From Aphanomyces cochlioides (Eukaryota; Oomycota; Saprolegniomycetes; Saprolegniales; Verrucalvaceae): DNA of 64,000 nt. The notes under the pieces are model-generated. The model saw nothing but the letters and a program-made list of their open reading frames with translations. It was not told the origin of the DNA and did no database searches. A program made the position numbers and the translations under genes. The stretch spans positions 589,501 through 653,500 of the forward strand of contig JAHQRK010000013.1 of the NCBI GenBank assembly GCA_019828595.1, given 5' to 3'. Below are positions 51,449 to 62,554 of the stretch, in pieces; position 1 is the stretch's first letter; every line of letters starts with the position of its first letter.

Positions 51449-53305
51449 ATGGCAAATCGAACGCCGTCTGAACAAAGCATTGGGGTCTTGACTCTTAATG
51501 ACCCCTGTCGCCATTTATATGGCCAGTGCCCTGTGTGCAAGTTTTGCATTAAATGCAATTGCCAATGGAGACAAGAACGTTCAAAGCCGAGTCCGCATTT
51601 GATAAAGACACGTGTCCGGACAGAAAAAATAAAAATTACCAAGAAATTGCGATACTCGATTTCCCCTGCTAAACCAAAGCGAAATGCAAAAACGAAGTCG
51701 AACAAATCTAGCAAATTAGTAGAAGACGCTCCCATTGTTGCTCAATATGGAAATGCTGGAATTGAAAACCCATCAATATTGTCTGTTGAAGAATGCTCAA
51801 AACTCAGTCGTTTCTGTGTGGAAGCGATTAAATCTTTGCCCAATTGTGTTGAGTCGCGTGTGTTGCGCAGCATATTCTGCCAATCTCTAAGTTACGAAAG
51901 AGTGAACAGTCTGTTTGAAGTTCATGGTGGAACAATTGCGAAGAAAACGTTTACGAAAGGTAATGAAAATGCAGCCCCTTGTACTACGAGAATCGACAGT
52001 TATGCACTACGGTAAAAGAGGCATCAGTTGCAATGGTGCATGCTTGATTTATCGAGGTAATTACGTTTGAAATATTTGCACACGAGATGGACTGTAGATT
52101 CTGTAAACGGCCACGATATCAAGACATCGTTCTTCAGTCAAATAATCAACAACGAAAGCAAACAAGACTACACGGCTGTGCTGTCTTTGCTAGAGTATTT
52201 CCTGGCTAAGGTTCGAACGACGCACCCACAGGTGAAAAATATAGTATTGCAGTCAGACAATGCCACTGCCTACCAAAACAGATTTTGCCTTTGTATCTAG
52301 AGAACATATCTGTCTCAACAGGTACATGAAATAACAAGTCGATGCTTGGACTCACTTGGTTCAGGAATAAAGGTGAAGGGTTATATTCACACCGAGACCC
52401 AGGATGGGAAATCTGTTGTCGACTCGTATTTTGGCATTTTGACAAATTTCATTATATCGTATGTTAAAAGCGAGCATGACGTGACAACACCACATCAGCT
52501 CGTCCTGGCATTGTGGTGCTATAATGAGAAGCATGGAAATTGCTTTGTCGATTTGGTGGAAATTGATAGAGAGCGCGTTGAAAAGATTCACAAAGGTAGA
52601 TAGTCCTGATATTATTTGAAGCCACCTCAACTATTTCAATTGTAGAGTATCAACAACATAGAGCTGCAATCAGTGCTCAAATTCCACGCTGGAATGAACT
52701 CAGCTTAGTTTCGGAAGCTCTACACGATGTTGTTGCCAATATATATGAATACTCCGGGATGCAAACTTACGCAAGAATTGACATGACTCTGAAATGCATG
52801 ATCGATCAATCAAAGGTTCTAATAGAGTCAACGAAAATTATGGTAATGCTTAGAACAGAATTTTGAGAGGCGGCGCATGCAAAATCCAAACGATGGAGTT
52901 GGTCCCAGCGATTTCACGGAGGTATGTTTCCTTTCACACAATACAACGTAAATATTCTAGGAAATGGGCGATCGATACGAATCCATGGACGATTATTCGA
53001 GCGACGACTCGGATGAAGACGTCGATATTGTTGCAGCCCACAAGACCATAGTTGACTCAAACAGCAGTGCAATTGCACATAGTGAATTCGATGAACTCTA
53101 TGCAGGCGACAACAGTTCTCACACAGCTAGCTCAGATGCCGTCAATTTGTTCTCGAGTACCATTGTAGATGCATTTCGTGTTGACAAAGACGCTGGTGGC
53201 ACTCTGGGTACTACACAGCATAATCAAACGAATAGGTCATCCTTCAGTGGCCCCAAGTTTTCCAAATCCAAAAAGGTGGCCAAGAAAATGTACTTTGACA
53301 TTTGA
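51449..53305 (+). CDS. Unassigned transposase-like multi-exon gene
   Basis: Coding blocks, in order: 51449-52015 (Cys-rich QCPVCKFCIKCNCQW, basic linker, RFCVEAIKSLPNCVESRVL); 52067-52603 in one frame with a single TAG at 52298-52300 (RWTVDSVNGHDIKTSFFSQI, VLQSDNATAYQN, YIHTETQDGKSVVDSYFGIL); a GT-AG intron near 52593-52646; then EYQQHRAAISAQIPRWNEL; and, after a further intron, MGDRYESMDDYSSDDSDEDV to 53305. The QSDNA and TxTQDGKxxxD blocks look like the second and third acidic motifs of a DDE nuclease, but I cannot name the superfamily. Flanking inverted repeat clusters suggest a DNA transposon. Confidence 0.5.
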
Positions 53306-53579
53306 TGTGTGTGAGAATCAGAATCATTCGAGTAAATGCAACCCAGCGATGTGAAGCAAGATGGAAAAATAGTTCAAGTTGAGAGCCAACTTCTAAAACA
53401 CCTCCAACGACAGATCTACTTGTTTGCGGCGAGTGCCGTCAAAGGTATGCGACTCAATAGACGTCTGCCGAGAAACACGACAGGTTTTCTTCTCCCAAGA
53501 ATGCTCAAATGCATATTTGCAAAGGCAAACACAAGAGTCAATGTTGCGGTGCAATTGCAGGTCGTCGGCTCTTATGCAT

Positions 53580-53960
53580 TAACTTCTGATGAAACGTATT
53601 CAATTGCTGACTGCCGATCTTCCATTTCGACTTGTCGACGTTTGAGGCTGCCAAAGCCATTGTAAGATAAGCGTCAACGGAGATGGTTTAGCGTGGTGGG
53701 TTCTACTCGCCAGAGTTGGTGTGCGATTGCTGCGCAAAGCAAGTTGGAGTCCTCCTCGATTTTGGTTCCGTTCAAGTTGTCGACTGTTGAGGCTGCCGAA
53801 ACCACTGCAATTGAAACGTCGATGATGAACGTGGTGCTTGAGCGTGGCAGGCTGTAATCTCATCGTAGTTATCTCTAGTCTTTGGCAGCTGTGGCTGCCG
53901 ATGCCATTGTGGTGGCGTTGGTGGCGAACGAGATGGCTGAGCCATAAAGTACGGACATAA
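53580..53960 (-). repeat. Tandem repeat, same unit family in inverted orientation (right cluster)
   Basis: On minus, gcctcaacagtcgacaagtt, then ggaacc, then ttgctttgcgcagcaatcgc and acaccaactctggcg follow the same order as in the left cluster. At least two and a half degenerate units. With 51073-51345 it brackets the transposase-like gene. 53961-54214 shows nothing. Confidence 0.65.
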
Positions 53961-54216
53961 GTACCACAAGAATGATCAGATATTTTACTCTCAATCAACG
54001 ATTTTCACTCTCAGAGAGCGGTAGTTTTTCATCTCCGCCATCTGACTGCCCAATAACAGCTTAGTACCCTAAAGTGTCGTTGGCCAAAGTACTACTTATT
54101 TATAGTCGGAATTTGTGGAACGGTCGTGGGATTAAGTTGTGAAAGTGTTTTCATTCAAACTAACACGATCATATTTCGTTTTCTTCAATGTCGGGAACAC
54201 AAGGGTCAATACACTA

Positions 54217-56311
54217 CAGGGAACGACCATCCAGTTGGCCTATCGAACTTTTGCTATGGTACTACTATAAATTTAACCAATCAAAAAAATTAATTGAAAT
54301 TTTGCTCTCCGATTGGCGGGATTTTTATTCGCGCCAAAGAGCAATTTAAATTACACGTTGCCTCAATTTTAATGCCATAAATCATCCCATGAAGAAGTAC
54401 TCATCACACACGATTGAGGAGCGTCGTCGTGCCCTTGAGTTGTTGAACACAATGTCGTCCTATGCGGTTGCACAGGAGATGGACATACCGCGACGCACGA
54501 TACGAAATTGGGCTTCCAACAGTGATGCCATAGAAGCCTTCAAGGGCAGCAAAATGCGTAAGAAGCTAAAGTCTGTAGGAAGAGCAGAGATTCTCCCCGA
54601 CCCTAATGGCTTAAAAGAATATATGACACTCATGCGGGCAAAGGAGCGCGCTCTAACATGCACTCACGTAATCAAGTGGATCAAGAAGAACCACCGGGAG
54701 TGGCTTCGGTCATATTTGAGCGACAAGTCCAACGGATACAAGTCTCTACTGCGGCTACTCCAGCGTTTTTCGCATCGTCATGGATTTTCTCGTCAGAGGC
54801 CTGGCAAATTGAAGCTCAAGCAAGATGTACTGATGTCGATTCGCGACGAATTTGCGGCCGACTTCCGTCGACGTATGAAACGTACGACGACTGCTTCAGG
54901 TACAATATTGATGAAACTGGAATTTATTATGAAATGCCACCTCGTATCATTTGGTCGATACGAGGTGGCGATGCCAAGATATCTGCTGGTGAGAAGAATG
55001 CCTACCGCATGACTGCGGTGTTGACGATACGCGGCGATGGCAAGAAACTACCACTCATGTTCATCATCCGAGGAAAGCCCGGCGGCAGGATCGCGACGAA
55101 TGAGATTCCCACGTATCCTGTTGGCCATTCCTACGCAGTACAAGAGAAGGCGTGGATGGATGGTGTCGTTTGGAAACAATACCTTGTTGACGTCCTCGAG
55201 CAAGATATCGAAGGGCCCTCAGTCGTGATGCTTGACAATTTCGAGCCCCATGTCAGTGTGTCGTCCTACAAGGCAATCAACGATGTGGGGTGTCATGTCT
55301 GTGCCTTACCACCCAACTCGACGTCGGTCTGTCAGCCTTTGGACGTTGGAATAATGGCGCCGTTCAAGCGCCACATGCGGGACATTTGGCTTGATGAAGA
55401 CGACATCGAAGATGATGAAACTGAGGATCTTGAGTCACCAACCGCCGCCAAGAAGAGACTTGCCCTGATCAACCGCTCCATTTTGGCCTGGGGACGCATC
55501 ACGGAAGATGAAATTTGCCGCAGTTTTGAAAAAGTTTTGCAGCAGTAAAGTTATCTTGTTTTTTGTATTGAATTTGTGTGTTTGGGGGTCCAGGGTTAAG
55601 GGGGGGGTATTTTGTCTAATATTTTTTCGCTCAATATTTTTGTTCTTCATAATGAACACAAGTTATTTTATTGATATAATTTAAATTTTATATTAAAAAT
55701 GTGGGGGCGCACTGCCATCCAATTGGATGGCCCCATGCTAATCTTTCACCCCTCACATCATGTGTAAAGTAACATGTGCTACAAGAATATGTCAGCTCAC
55801 ATTTCGCATGCTTACCTTATTCACCAGACAATATGCCCGGAGGTATCCTCAGACTGATTTTTGAATCCCAAAATATCATACCATTCATTTGTTGATTCGC
55901 CCTCGGTTCAATTCCTGTTGGGTAGATACTTTTTCAATATTTGAGTATGGCATCTATATTGGCGCAACAGACAAGGCAAAATACAATCAATTCAAAGGTG
56001 AAACATACTTTCCTATGGATTTTTTGGTATCGCTGGCATCCACTCAAAGCAGACAAAACAATGAATTCTTTGATATTTGAACCACTTTCATTCTGTATAC
56101 TGCTCTGCAATGAAATTCGACATTAATAAATGCAAACTTGATCTGAATTTAAATACACTGTCATAAAATATGTTTTCCTGAATAAAATTTCCTACATTGC
56201 ATCTAATTGGACAAAAGAAAAGACGAATTTCGAAGTATACTGACCAATCCAAGGCGACTATTCGTGAGTATTCGAAGTAATTCTGTAGGCCAAGTGGATA
56301 GTCGTTCCCTG
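54217..56311. mobile_element. pogo-like element, 2095 bp, TA target site
   Basis: The end cagggaacgaccatccagtt and the reverse-complemented right end cagggaacgactatccactt continue into ggccta. The flanks are TA at 54215-54216 and 56312-56313. It encodes a CENP-B-HTH/DDE transposase; the 3' 750 bp is AT-rich and non-coding. Confidence 0.88.
54389..55548 (+). pseudogene. pogo/Tigger-like DDE transposase, one frameshift
   Basis: The N-terminal frame (54389 to about 54890) has a psq-type HTH (RRRALELLNTMSSYAVAQEM, RRTIRNWASNSDAI) and a CENP-B-type DNA-binding region (VIKWIKKNHREWLRSYLSDK). The frame shifts near 54885-54900. The catalytic part then follows: RYNIDETGIYYE (first Asp), SVVMLDNFEPHVS (second Asp) and LPPNSTSVCQPLDVGIMAPF (third acidic residue), ending in an acidic C terminus at 55548. 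Only one disruption is visible. Confidence 0.85.
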
Positions 56312-56460
56312 TAGCCTGGCTCACCACGCTGATGATAAAGTCAGAGGGAGCTCCGTCCCTGACAGATCAAGAACAATAAACACAAGGCCATCGATCAAGC
56401 TTATCTTATTGCTATAACCAAACAATGTCAACTTACTAGCTCAAAACTGGATTCAGAGCT

Positions 56461-57666
56461 CAACAGAAGACGATGCAACCACAGCTTGCATGTTGGCAGC
56501 CGAGAAAACTGTGGTTGCATCCACTCCTGTTGAGCCTACGAAGCAGGTGCTTGTAAATCTTATATTGAGGAGTCATGCTACATCTAATGCCACAGGAATA
56601 TTAACTGCCAATGTGAGGATTATTCCATGCTCGGCAACATTGGCGCCTGGGCGACGAAGACAAGAAACAAATACCCACTCGTGCGACGTTGAAAAAGTCG
56701 ATTAATCATGTGCTATATAACGTATGAGGTTTGTTTTGTCTGGAACCATCTATTGACGAAGTTAGTCGAATGACTCTCGACGCACAGCCATCTACTTTAA
56801 AGCATTGTGCAACGAACGGCAGTCAAATCTTAAGCATGAAAGTTTACACTTTCTTGAGGGATAAAAATCCCTCGTCTTTTGATAATCTCGGATCGTATTG
56901 GTACTACTTCAAGTTTGTATTGGTTTAATCCTCAAATCAAAATTTGAGGGACTTTCATCCCTCTCTATATATTGAAAAGAGGACATCCATCCCTCAATAA
57001 TTGGAGAATTTAGATTATACTGAATACTAGGGTGGATGTTCACACGTGCTTACACGTGTGTGCAAACAGAAGACGATGCAACCACAGCTTGCATGTTGGC
57101 AGCCGAGAAAACTGTGGTTGCATCCACTCCTGTTGAGCCTACGAAGCAGGTGCTTGTAAATCTTATATTGAGGAGTCATGCTACATCTAATGCCACAGGA
57201 ATATTAACTGCCAATGTGAGGATTATTCCATGCTCGGCAACATTGGCGCCTGGGCGACGAAGACAAGAAACAAATACCCACTCGTGCGACGTTGAAAAAG
57301 TCGATTAATCATGTGCTATATAACGTATGAGGTTTGTTTTGTCTGGAACCATCTATTGACGAAGTTAGTCGAATGACTCTCGACGCACAGCCATCTACTT
57401 TAAAGCATTGTGCAACGAACGGCAGTCAAATCTTAAGCATGAAAGTTTACACTTTCTTGAGGGATAAAAATCCCTCGTCTTTTGATAATCTCGGATCGTA
57501 TTGGTACTACTTCAAGTTTGTATTGGTTTAATCCTCAAATCAAAATTTGAGGGACTTTCATCCCTCTCTATATATTGAAAAGAGGACATCCATCCCTCAA
57601 TAATTGGAGAATTTAGATTATACTGAATACTAGGGTGGATGTTCACACGTGCTTACACGTGTGTGC
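56461..57666. repeat. 603-bp perfect-looking tandem duplication
   Basis: Units 56461-57063 and 57064-57666, each beginning near cagaagacgatgcaaccaca and ending gtgtgcaaa. Each contains the same 71-codon ORF of unknown nature (56490-56705; 57093-57308) and gaggga/tccctc hairpins. Each unit ends with the 8-mer ctgaatac plus the first about 36 bp of the hAT element at 57631. The duplication therefore arose after that insertion. Confidence 0.9.
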
Positions 57667-58155
57667 AAATGCCTCCTGGTTTACACGCACGCCGGATAAG
57701 TTCCGGATGATCTTTCGGCTGTGGTTTTGCCTTTGACCGGTCGCCTTTCGTCAGTTCTCTTCATTCTTCCGTTGTCTTTGTCAATGAAAAATGAACAGCG
57801 TAGTGTGGTGTGGAATCATTATGATGAAGACCATTCTACGAGGCGTGCTAAATGCGTCAATTTCTGTGGTCATGCTCTGTCACAGATGGCAATGGTTGGA
57901 TATGCAATGCAACTTGACAATAACGTTAACTGGGGGGTAGCCCCTTTTCATCAAATGAAATCCGACAAACAATGAATTTGATGCTTCACAAAGAGTCTCG
58001 TCAATGAAGGTTTACTGCTTGCACGTATTCATGTAGTTCTTGGTCGCTTATATAAACATGGTTAATGTGTGGCTCTCCGGGTTGCAACATTAACACGTGC
58101 ATTAACACGTGTTAACACGTGTGTAAATGCCAAAGTGCCGATTTCCTCCACCCTA
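57631..58155. mobile_element. hAT remnant, 525 bp, TSD ctgaatac
   Basis: The left end tagggtgga is mirrored at the right end (…tccaccta-type, read tccaccc-ta). The flanks are ctgaatac at 57623-57630 and 58156-58163. The TSD fits the hAT preference nTnnnnAn. Subterminal acacgtg palindromes lie at both ends. Only a BED-finger-like ORF remains. Confidence 0.8.
57721..57975 (+). pseudogene. BED zinc-finger-like fragment of a hAT transposase
   Basis: 84 codons. RSVVWNHYDEDHSTRRAKCV followed by NFCGHAL matches the W-x-x-F/Y...C-x-x-C start of a BED finger. No catalytic or dimerisation domain follows before the element ends. 58164-58631 holds no gene. Confidence 0.45.
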
Positions 58156-58631
58156 CTGAATACTTGTATGTTTCAGATGTTTTGTTGACACCAGGGTTCA
58201 TTTCAATTACTGGATAACAACATGAGAAATGACAAAAAGGAGGCTTTTTGCTCAACGCAAAATCTTGAAAACTTCTTCGGAATGAGTCCTAGCTGAAACT
58301 TGGATCGCTCGTAGCTCGTTCATCTCGATAGCTATGACGATAATTCCTCGTTCTATGTGCTTAAATTTGTCTGTTCTATATGTCTTGATAGTTGCAAATC
58401 TCGTCTTGGCTCAGGAGAAAAGTTGGTAGCTCGAAAATTTGCCAAAATTACCCCCTTGTCTTAAGAATTCTCTGTTAATATCAATCCGAATCCGTCCAGG
58501 ACTTCCCAATCGGAGCAGGATTTAGGTTAGGGATTGCAGTCGATTGAAACGAGGCAGTTGCGCAGGAGTCGCGGATCAACCAGTTGGTCGGATTTTAGAC
58601 GACCAATTATCATTGAAAGTTGACGCCACAC

Positions 58632-58944
58632 GTTCGAGTTGGTGTTGCGGTTGTACTTGGGGTGAACAATTCGTTGCTTGATGGCAATGGTTTTACCGAA
58701 CGTGGTTCCGCCGTTGTAGTGCGTGCCAATGACAGCGTACTTGAGGGCCGAGTTGAGTTCGACAGTGCAGTGGGCAGCAGTCAAGATGACATTGGGGGCG
58801 ATCAAACTAGGTAGTGCCACCAGCAGTCAATCGAAGGCTTGCCAAGTACAAGTGTTTGCCGATGGCAGCTTCTTTGCCGCCAACGATTTCCAGTTGGCCG
58901 GTGACGGTGGCGAGGAGAGCAGAGAGGGCGAAGAGGATATTCAT
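58632..58944 (-). pseudogene. Truncated trypsin gene, 5' half
   Basis: ATG at 58942-58944 with signal peptide, IVGG and KHLYLASLRL as in 59893-60714. An approximately 11-bp deletion in the CGGSL motif creates a stop, the frame resumes with [20 protein letters not shown], and homology ends after NRNTNSN near 58632. The Asp and Ser regions are lost. The upstream DNA up to about 59070 resembles that of 62555-63376, including the core-promoter motif. Confidence 0.85.
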
Positions 58945-59892
58945 GGCTGAGTGCAAATGAAAGAATGAACTGGGGATCGCACCAAGTTTGCCGACGAAAC
59001 CTTGTTCCAGATGTCGATGCGCATAATCAGACAGTGTGAATGGCTCATCCATATGGAGCTTCGGTGGTAGAGTAGACTACCACTGAAGCACAAAGCTAGA
59101 CATGAGCAAACAACTCCACACCAGAGTAATACCACATTAGATTCTTTCAGAGAGCTCCTTATACGAACAGGTTTATGCCAAGTAAGCATCGTATACTCAC
59201 ACACTGTCCCCGGTAGCGATCTGAATTCCATGTCATCGAGACAACACTTCTATTGCACGGTTCATTTACACCACTGTAGCCTTACAATGTTGAAATTTCG
59301 ACCTCATTCCCTCCAGAAAAAACAATTCGACACAAATCAGCCAGCCATTGACCGAGATTCTGCCATGTTTTCTTCCAGCAACAAGTGCGATAGTGTGTGA
59401 GACAGCACGGTTTCATTCAGTCCTGTTTGGCAATAGTATTGGCACGAGTGTGCATACTATTTTTGCCTATCCTATGTCAGATGAATGGGTTCACAGCAGG
59501 TATCTTTGCGTTATTGCTCACAAAGTAGCCGACAAGGAGGCATAATGACTTGAAAAACAGAAAAGCACCAAAGAAATAAGAGATCAAAGAAAAGCGACGT
59601 TCATGGCCGAGCGAAATGCAAACGTGAAGCCAGTGGCAGACTCGAAGTAATCGTTGCACATTGTCATCCGTATACGGATAAGATGTCTAAAAATAGCTTC
59701 ATACTGTGCCCTCCGTCAAATAAGCGGAGGACTGTAGCATAAAGCCAGCCGCCTTGGTTGGCATTGCTACTTTATAACAATGAGAAAGCATGAAATCTGC
59801 AAGCGCAGTGCAATTCATTGAATCCAATGTATTACTCATTTTGATCAAATGGAATCTCTCTCACACACACATCAAGCGATTTTGCTTGAAAG

Positions 59893-60714
59893 TTACACAA
59901 ACGACGGTTCCACATCGGCCGACACATCCGTCGAGTTGTTGTCTTCCACGACATCCACTTCAAATGCAGCAACACGCTTTGGCAAGTATGGCGAGATAAA
60001 GTCCTTGGCAGCAGAAATGCGGCTGTACACACCAGGCTTGTTGGCTTGAGCGCATCCAATACCCCAGCTGACCACACCGACCAACTTTTCGCTGCCACTG
60101 CTTTCGATGGTCAAGGGTCCACCAGAGTCGCCTTGGCACGAGTCCTTGCCGGCTTGGCCACCAGCGCACAACATGGTCGAGTCCACAGTGTAGCCAGACA
60201 AGTAGCTGGCACATTGCGTGTTGCTCAACGAGTTGACCGTGAGTTCGAGAAGAACGTTGGGAGAGCTGCCACCTTGAGAGGTCGCTCCCCAGCCACGCAC
60301 AACCACAGGCACACTCGCCGCAACAGTGTCGAACGAGACGGTGACAGGAGCCGTCTTGGCATTGCTGGCCAAGATGTAGATGGCAAAGTCGTTCGAGTTG
60401 GTGTTGCGGTTGTACTTGGGATGGACGATTTGTTGCTTGATGGCAATGGTTTCACCGTATTGGGTGCCGCCGTTGTAGTGCGTGCCGATGACAGCATACT
60501 TGAGGGCTCCGTTGAGCTCGACGGTGCAGTGGGCAGCAGTCAAGATAACATTGGGGGCGATCAAACTGCCACCGCAGTAGGTCGTGCCACCGGCAGTCAG
60601 TCGAAGGCTGGCCAAGTACAAGTGTTTGCCGATGGCAGCTTCTTTCCCACCAACGATTTCGAGTTGGCCGGTGACGGTGGCGAGGAGAGCAGAGAGGGCG
60701 AAGAGGATATTCAT
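59893..60714 (-). CDS. Secreted trypsin-like serine protease
   Basis: 273 residues: signal peptide 1-16 (MNILFALSALLATVTG), activation IVGG at Ile20, His62 (TAAHC), Asp109 (SNDFAIY), Ser197 ([10 protein letters not shown]) and Asp191 for Arg/Lys specificity. C-terminal acidic tail ending VEPSFV. Close paralogue of 44548-45369; same length and tail. ATG at 60712-60714, supported by homology and by the Inr+FPR motif; upstream in-frame codons begin at a TTG. Encoded protein identical to 62555-63376. Confidence 0.93.
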   Translation of the reverse strand: MNILFALSALLATVTGQLEIVGGKEAAIGKHLYLASLRLTAGGTTYCGGSLIAPNVILTAAHCTVELNGALKYAVIGTHYNGGTQYGETIAIKQQIVHPKYNRNTNSNDFAIYILASNAKTAPVTVSFDTVAASVPVVVRGWGATSQGGSSPNVLLELTVNSLSNTQCASYLSGYTVDSTMLCAGGQAGKDSCQGDSGGPLTIESSGSEKLVGVVSWGIGCAQANKPGVYSRISAAKDFISPYLPKRVAAFEVDVVEDNNSTDVSADVEPSFV

Positions 60715-60724
60715 GGCTGAGTGC

Positions 60725-60738
60725 AAATGAAAGAATGA
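60725..60738 (-). promoter_or_regulatory. Inr+FPR-like core promoter of the 59893-60714 gene
   Basis: TCATTCTTTCATTT on minus, 11-24 nt before the ATG. Confidence 0.55.
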
Positions 60739-60801
60739 ACTGGGGATCGCACCAAGTTTGCCGACGAAACCTTGTTCCAGATGTTGATGCGCATAATCAG
60801 A

Positions 60802-62466
60802 CTCTTTGGGCTGCTTGGGTGGTTCTTCAAATTTGTGGTTCCATCTGAGTAGAAACCTTCATGGATCAGCTCAAATTTCAATGTACGTATAGTCCGGCAG
60901 TAGAAAAGGTTAGTCGTGTAGGGGGAGCCTTGATTCATGAGGTCAAGCGATTGACAGTGTATTCTTGTCTTATTGTGATCTATCGCACATTGCATCCATG
61001 GCTGTATTGGCTACGGTAATACACGATTCGTGTCGTGAACGTAGTGGCGTATTACTGTACTCCGGAGTTTGTTAGATCTCACGAGATTTGTGCAACTCAT
61101 AAGATCAGTCCGCGCTGGCTCATTCGCCGACAGTTGAACTACTTCTGTAAAGTTTCAAAGGACAAAACAGCAAAATAGACTCAGCACTCAATGGCGAACA
61201 GTGTAGTAAATGAAATCCCCATCCTGAGAGTAGTTTGTGCCCTCGTTCGCTTCCCAAAGAAGTGATGTTTAGTGGTTTTGATTCTATTCTCTCTTAATAT
61301 ACCGCCGTCTATAGCCAACATAACATGACGGACTTTTTGCATACATCGAGGTTTGTGTCTGTACTAGAACGACATAGCGTTGCGGTCCTGGCGAACATCA
61401 GTGAAGGCGTCATGTCGTTTCCATTTGGGTGAGAGTGGGCTGCAGATTATCAGACATCCATGTTCCATTCAACGATGAAGCATAATCTCATAGCGTACTC
61501 TTTACTAGCCATTGGGGACTGGCTCACATATCACAACGTTAAGCGACAAACCGCAGCCAAAATGCCCGCCATGCTGCAAGTCGATATTTCTACTCTCTCG
61601 GGACTGTCATAGATGCAGCGACTATGAATTGGCAGATTCAAGCTTGCAGTGCTCATCGAGTCATGTTTTGTATGAAATGCTGGGGACATACAACTGTCAC
61701 AACCACGAAATTCGCTGATCTGATTTGACTTCAACTGAGCAGACACCGGAGTATGTAATCTCTGTCACTGGCCGCAAGCACCTGAGTTCATTCGACAAAG
61801 CAATGAAAACTACCACACTAATGCTCTCAACGCAATACCAATTCGTTCTAGCTATGTACTCAGCCTCTGTAGCTCTTTCCGCCTTTGCCATTCTAGCCGA
61901 TAGCTCAATTTACGCCTAACAAGACGCACTCTTGTGACAAAACCTCCTTGAATCTGGTTCCATGAATGGGTGCGCTGTAATCAGCTCCTCCCTTGAGCAG
62001 CAGTACAGTGTACAGAACATCTCTTGGTACAGTAGTCCCCCAGTTTTCGCCTCCCACTCCAAACTTATATCCTGTATAATATTATTGTTTTGGAATATAT
62101 ATTTTGACAGTACCCAGTATTAATAGCATAAACCTTTGAAACATAATATTTCCAATCATAATACCATCATATAAATTTTGAAAAATGCATGAGGCGAACT
62201 ACTGTACTGACTTCACAATCGCTTGGCGTAAAGTCACCCCAGAATTATGTAGCCTAAGCTGCACAAAGCAAGTAAAGCTTTTTTTAAAGCAGGAGATACA
62301 AAGCAATAAATTTTTTACATGCATCCATCGGTCTCTCACGTCGCACCACCAGTATACGAAGTGAAGGTTAATACACCACTGATGACTCTTTCGAGTGCGT
62401 TGCTACAGTACTGCCCAGACAATTGAGTCTACCACCGAAGATCCATATGGATGAGCCACTCACATT
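60802..62466. other. Unique spacer of inverted duplication 4
   Basis: About 1.66 kb between the arms with only short ORFs; no gene, TIR pair or repeat recognised. Confidence 0.4.
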
Positions 62467-62530
62467 GTCTGATTATGCGCATCAACATCTGGAACAAGGT
62501 TTCGTCGGCAAACTTGGTGCGATCCCCAGT

Positions 62531-62544
62531 TCATTCTTTCATTT
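62531..62544 (+). promoter_or_regulatory. Inr+FPR-like core promoter
   Basis: TCATTCTTTCATTT, ending 10 nt before the ATG at 62555. Confidence 0.55.
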
Positions 62545-62554
62545 GCACTCAGCC

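Larger units (their letters stand above)
59655..60801. repeat. Left arm of inverted duplication 4 (partner 62467-63650)
   Basis: 59727-60801 matches the reverse complement of 62467-63542 nearly perfectly. An outer block (about 59655-59717 versus 63583-63645, ctaaaaatagcttca) is more diverged, implying an older, wider palindrome. 58945-59654 is intergenic with nothing recognised. Confidence 0.85.

Noticed and set aside
51449..52603. Assignment of the unassigned gene to a named superfamily such as Academ or Kolobok
   Set aside because: Only two acidic-motif blocks are recognisable by eye; naming would be guesswork without a profile search.
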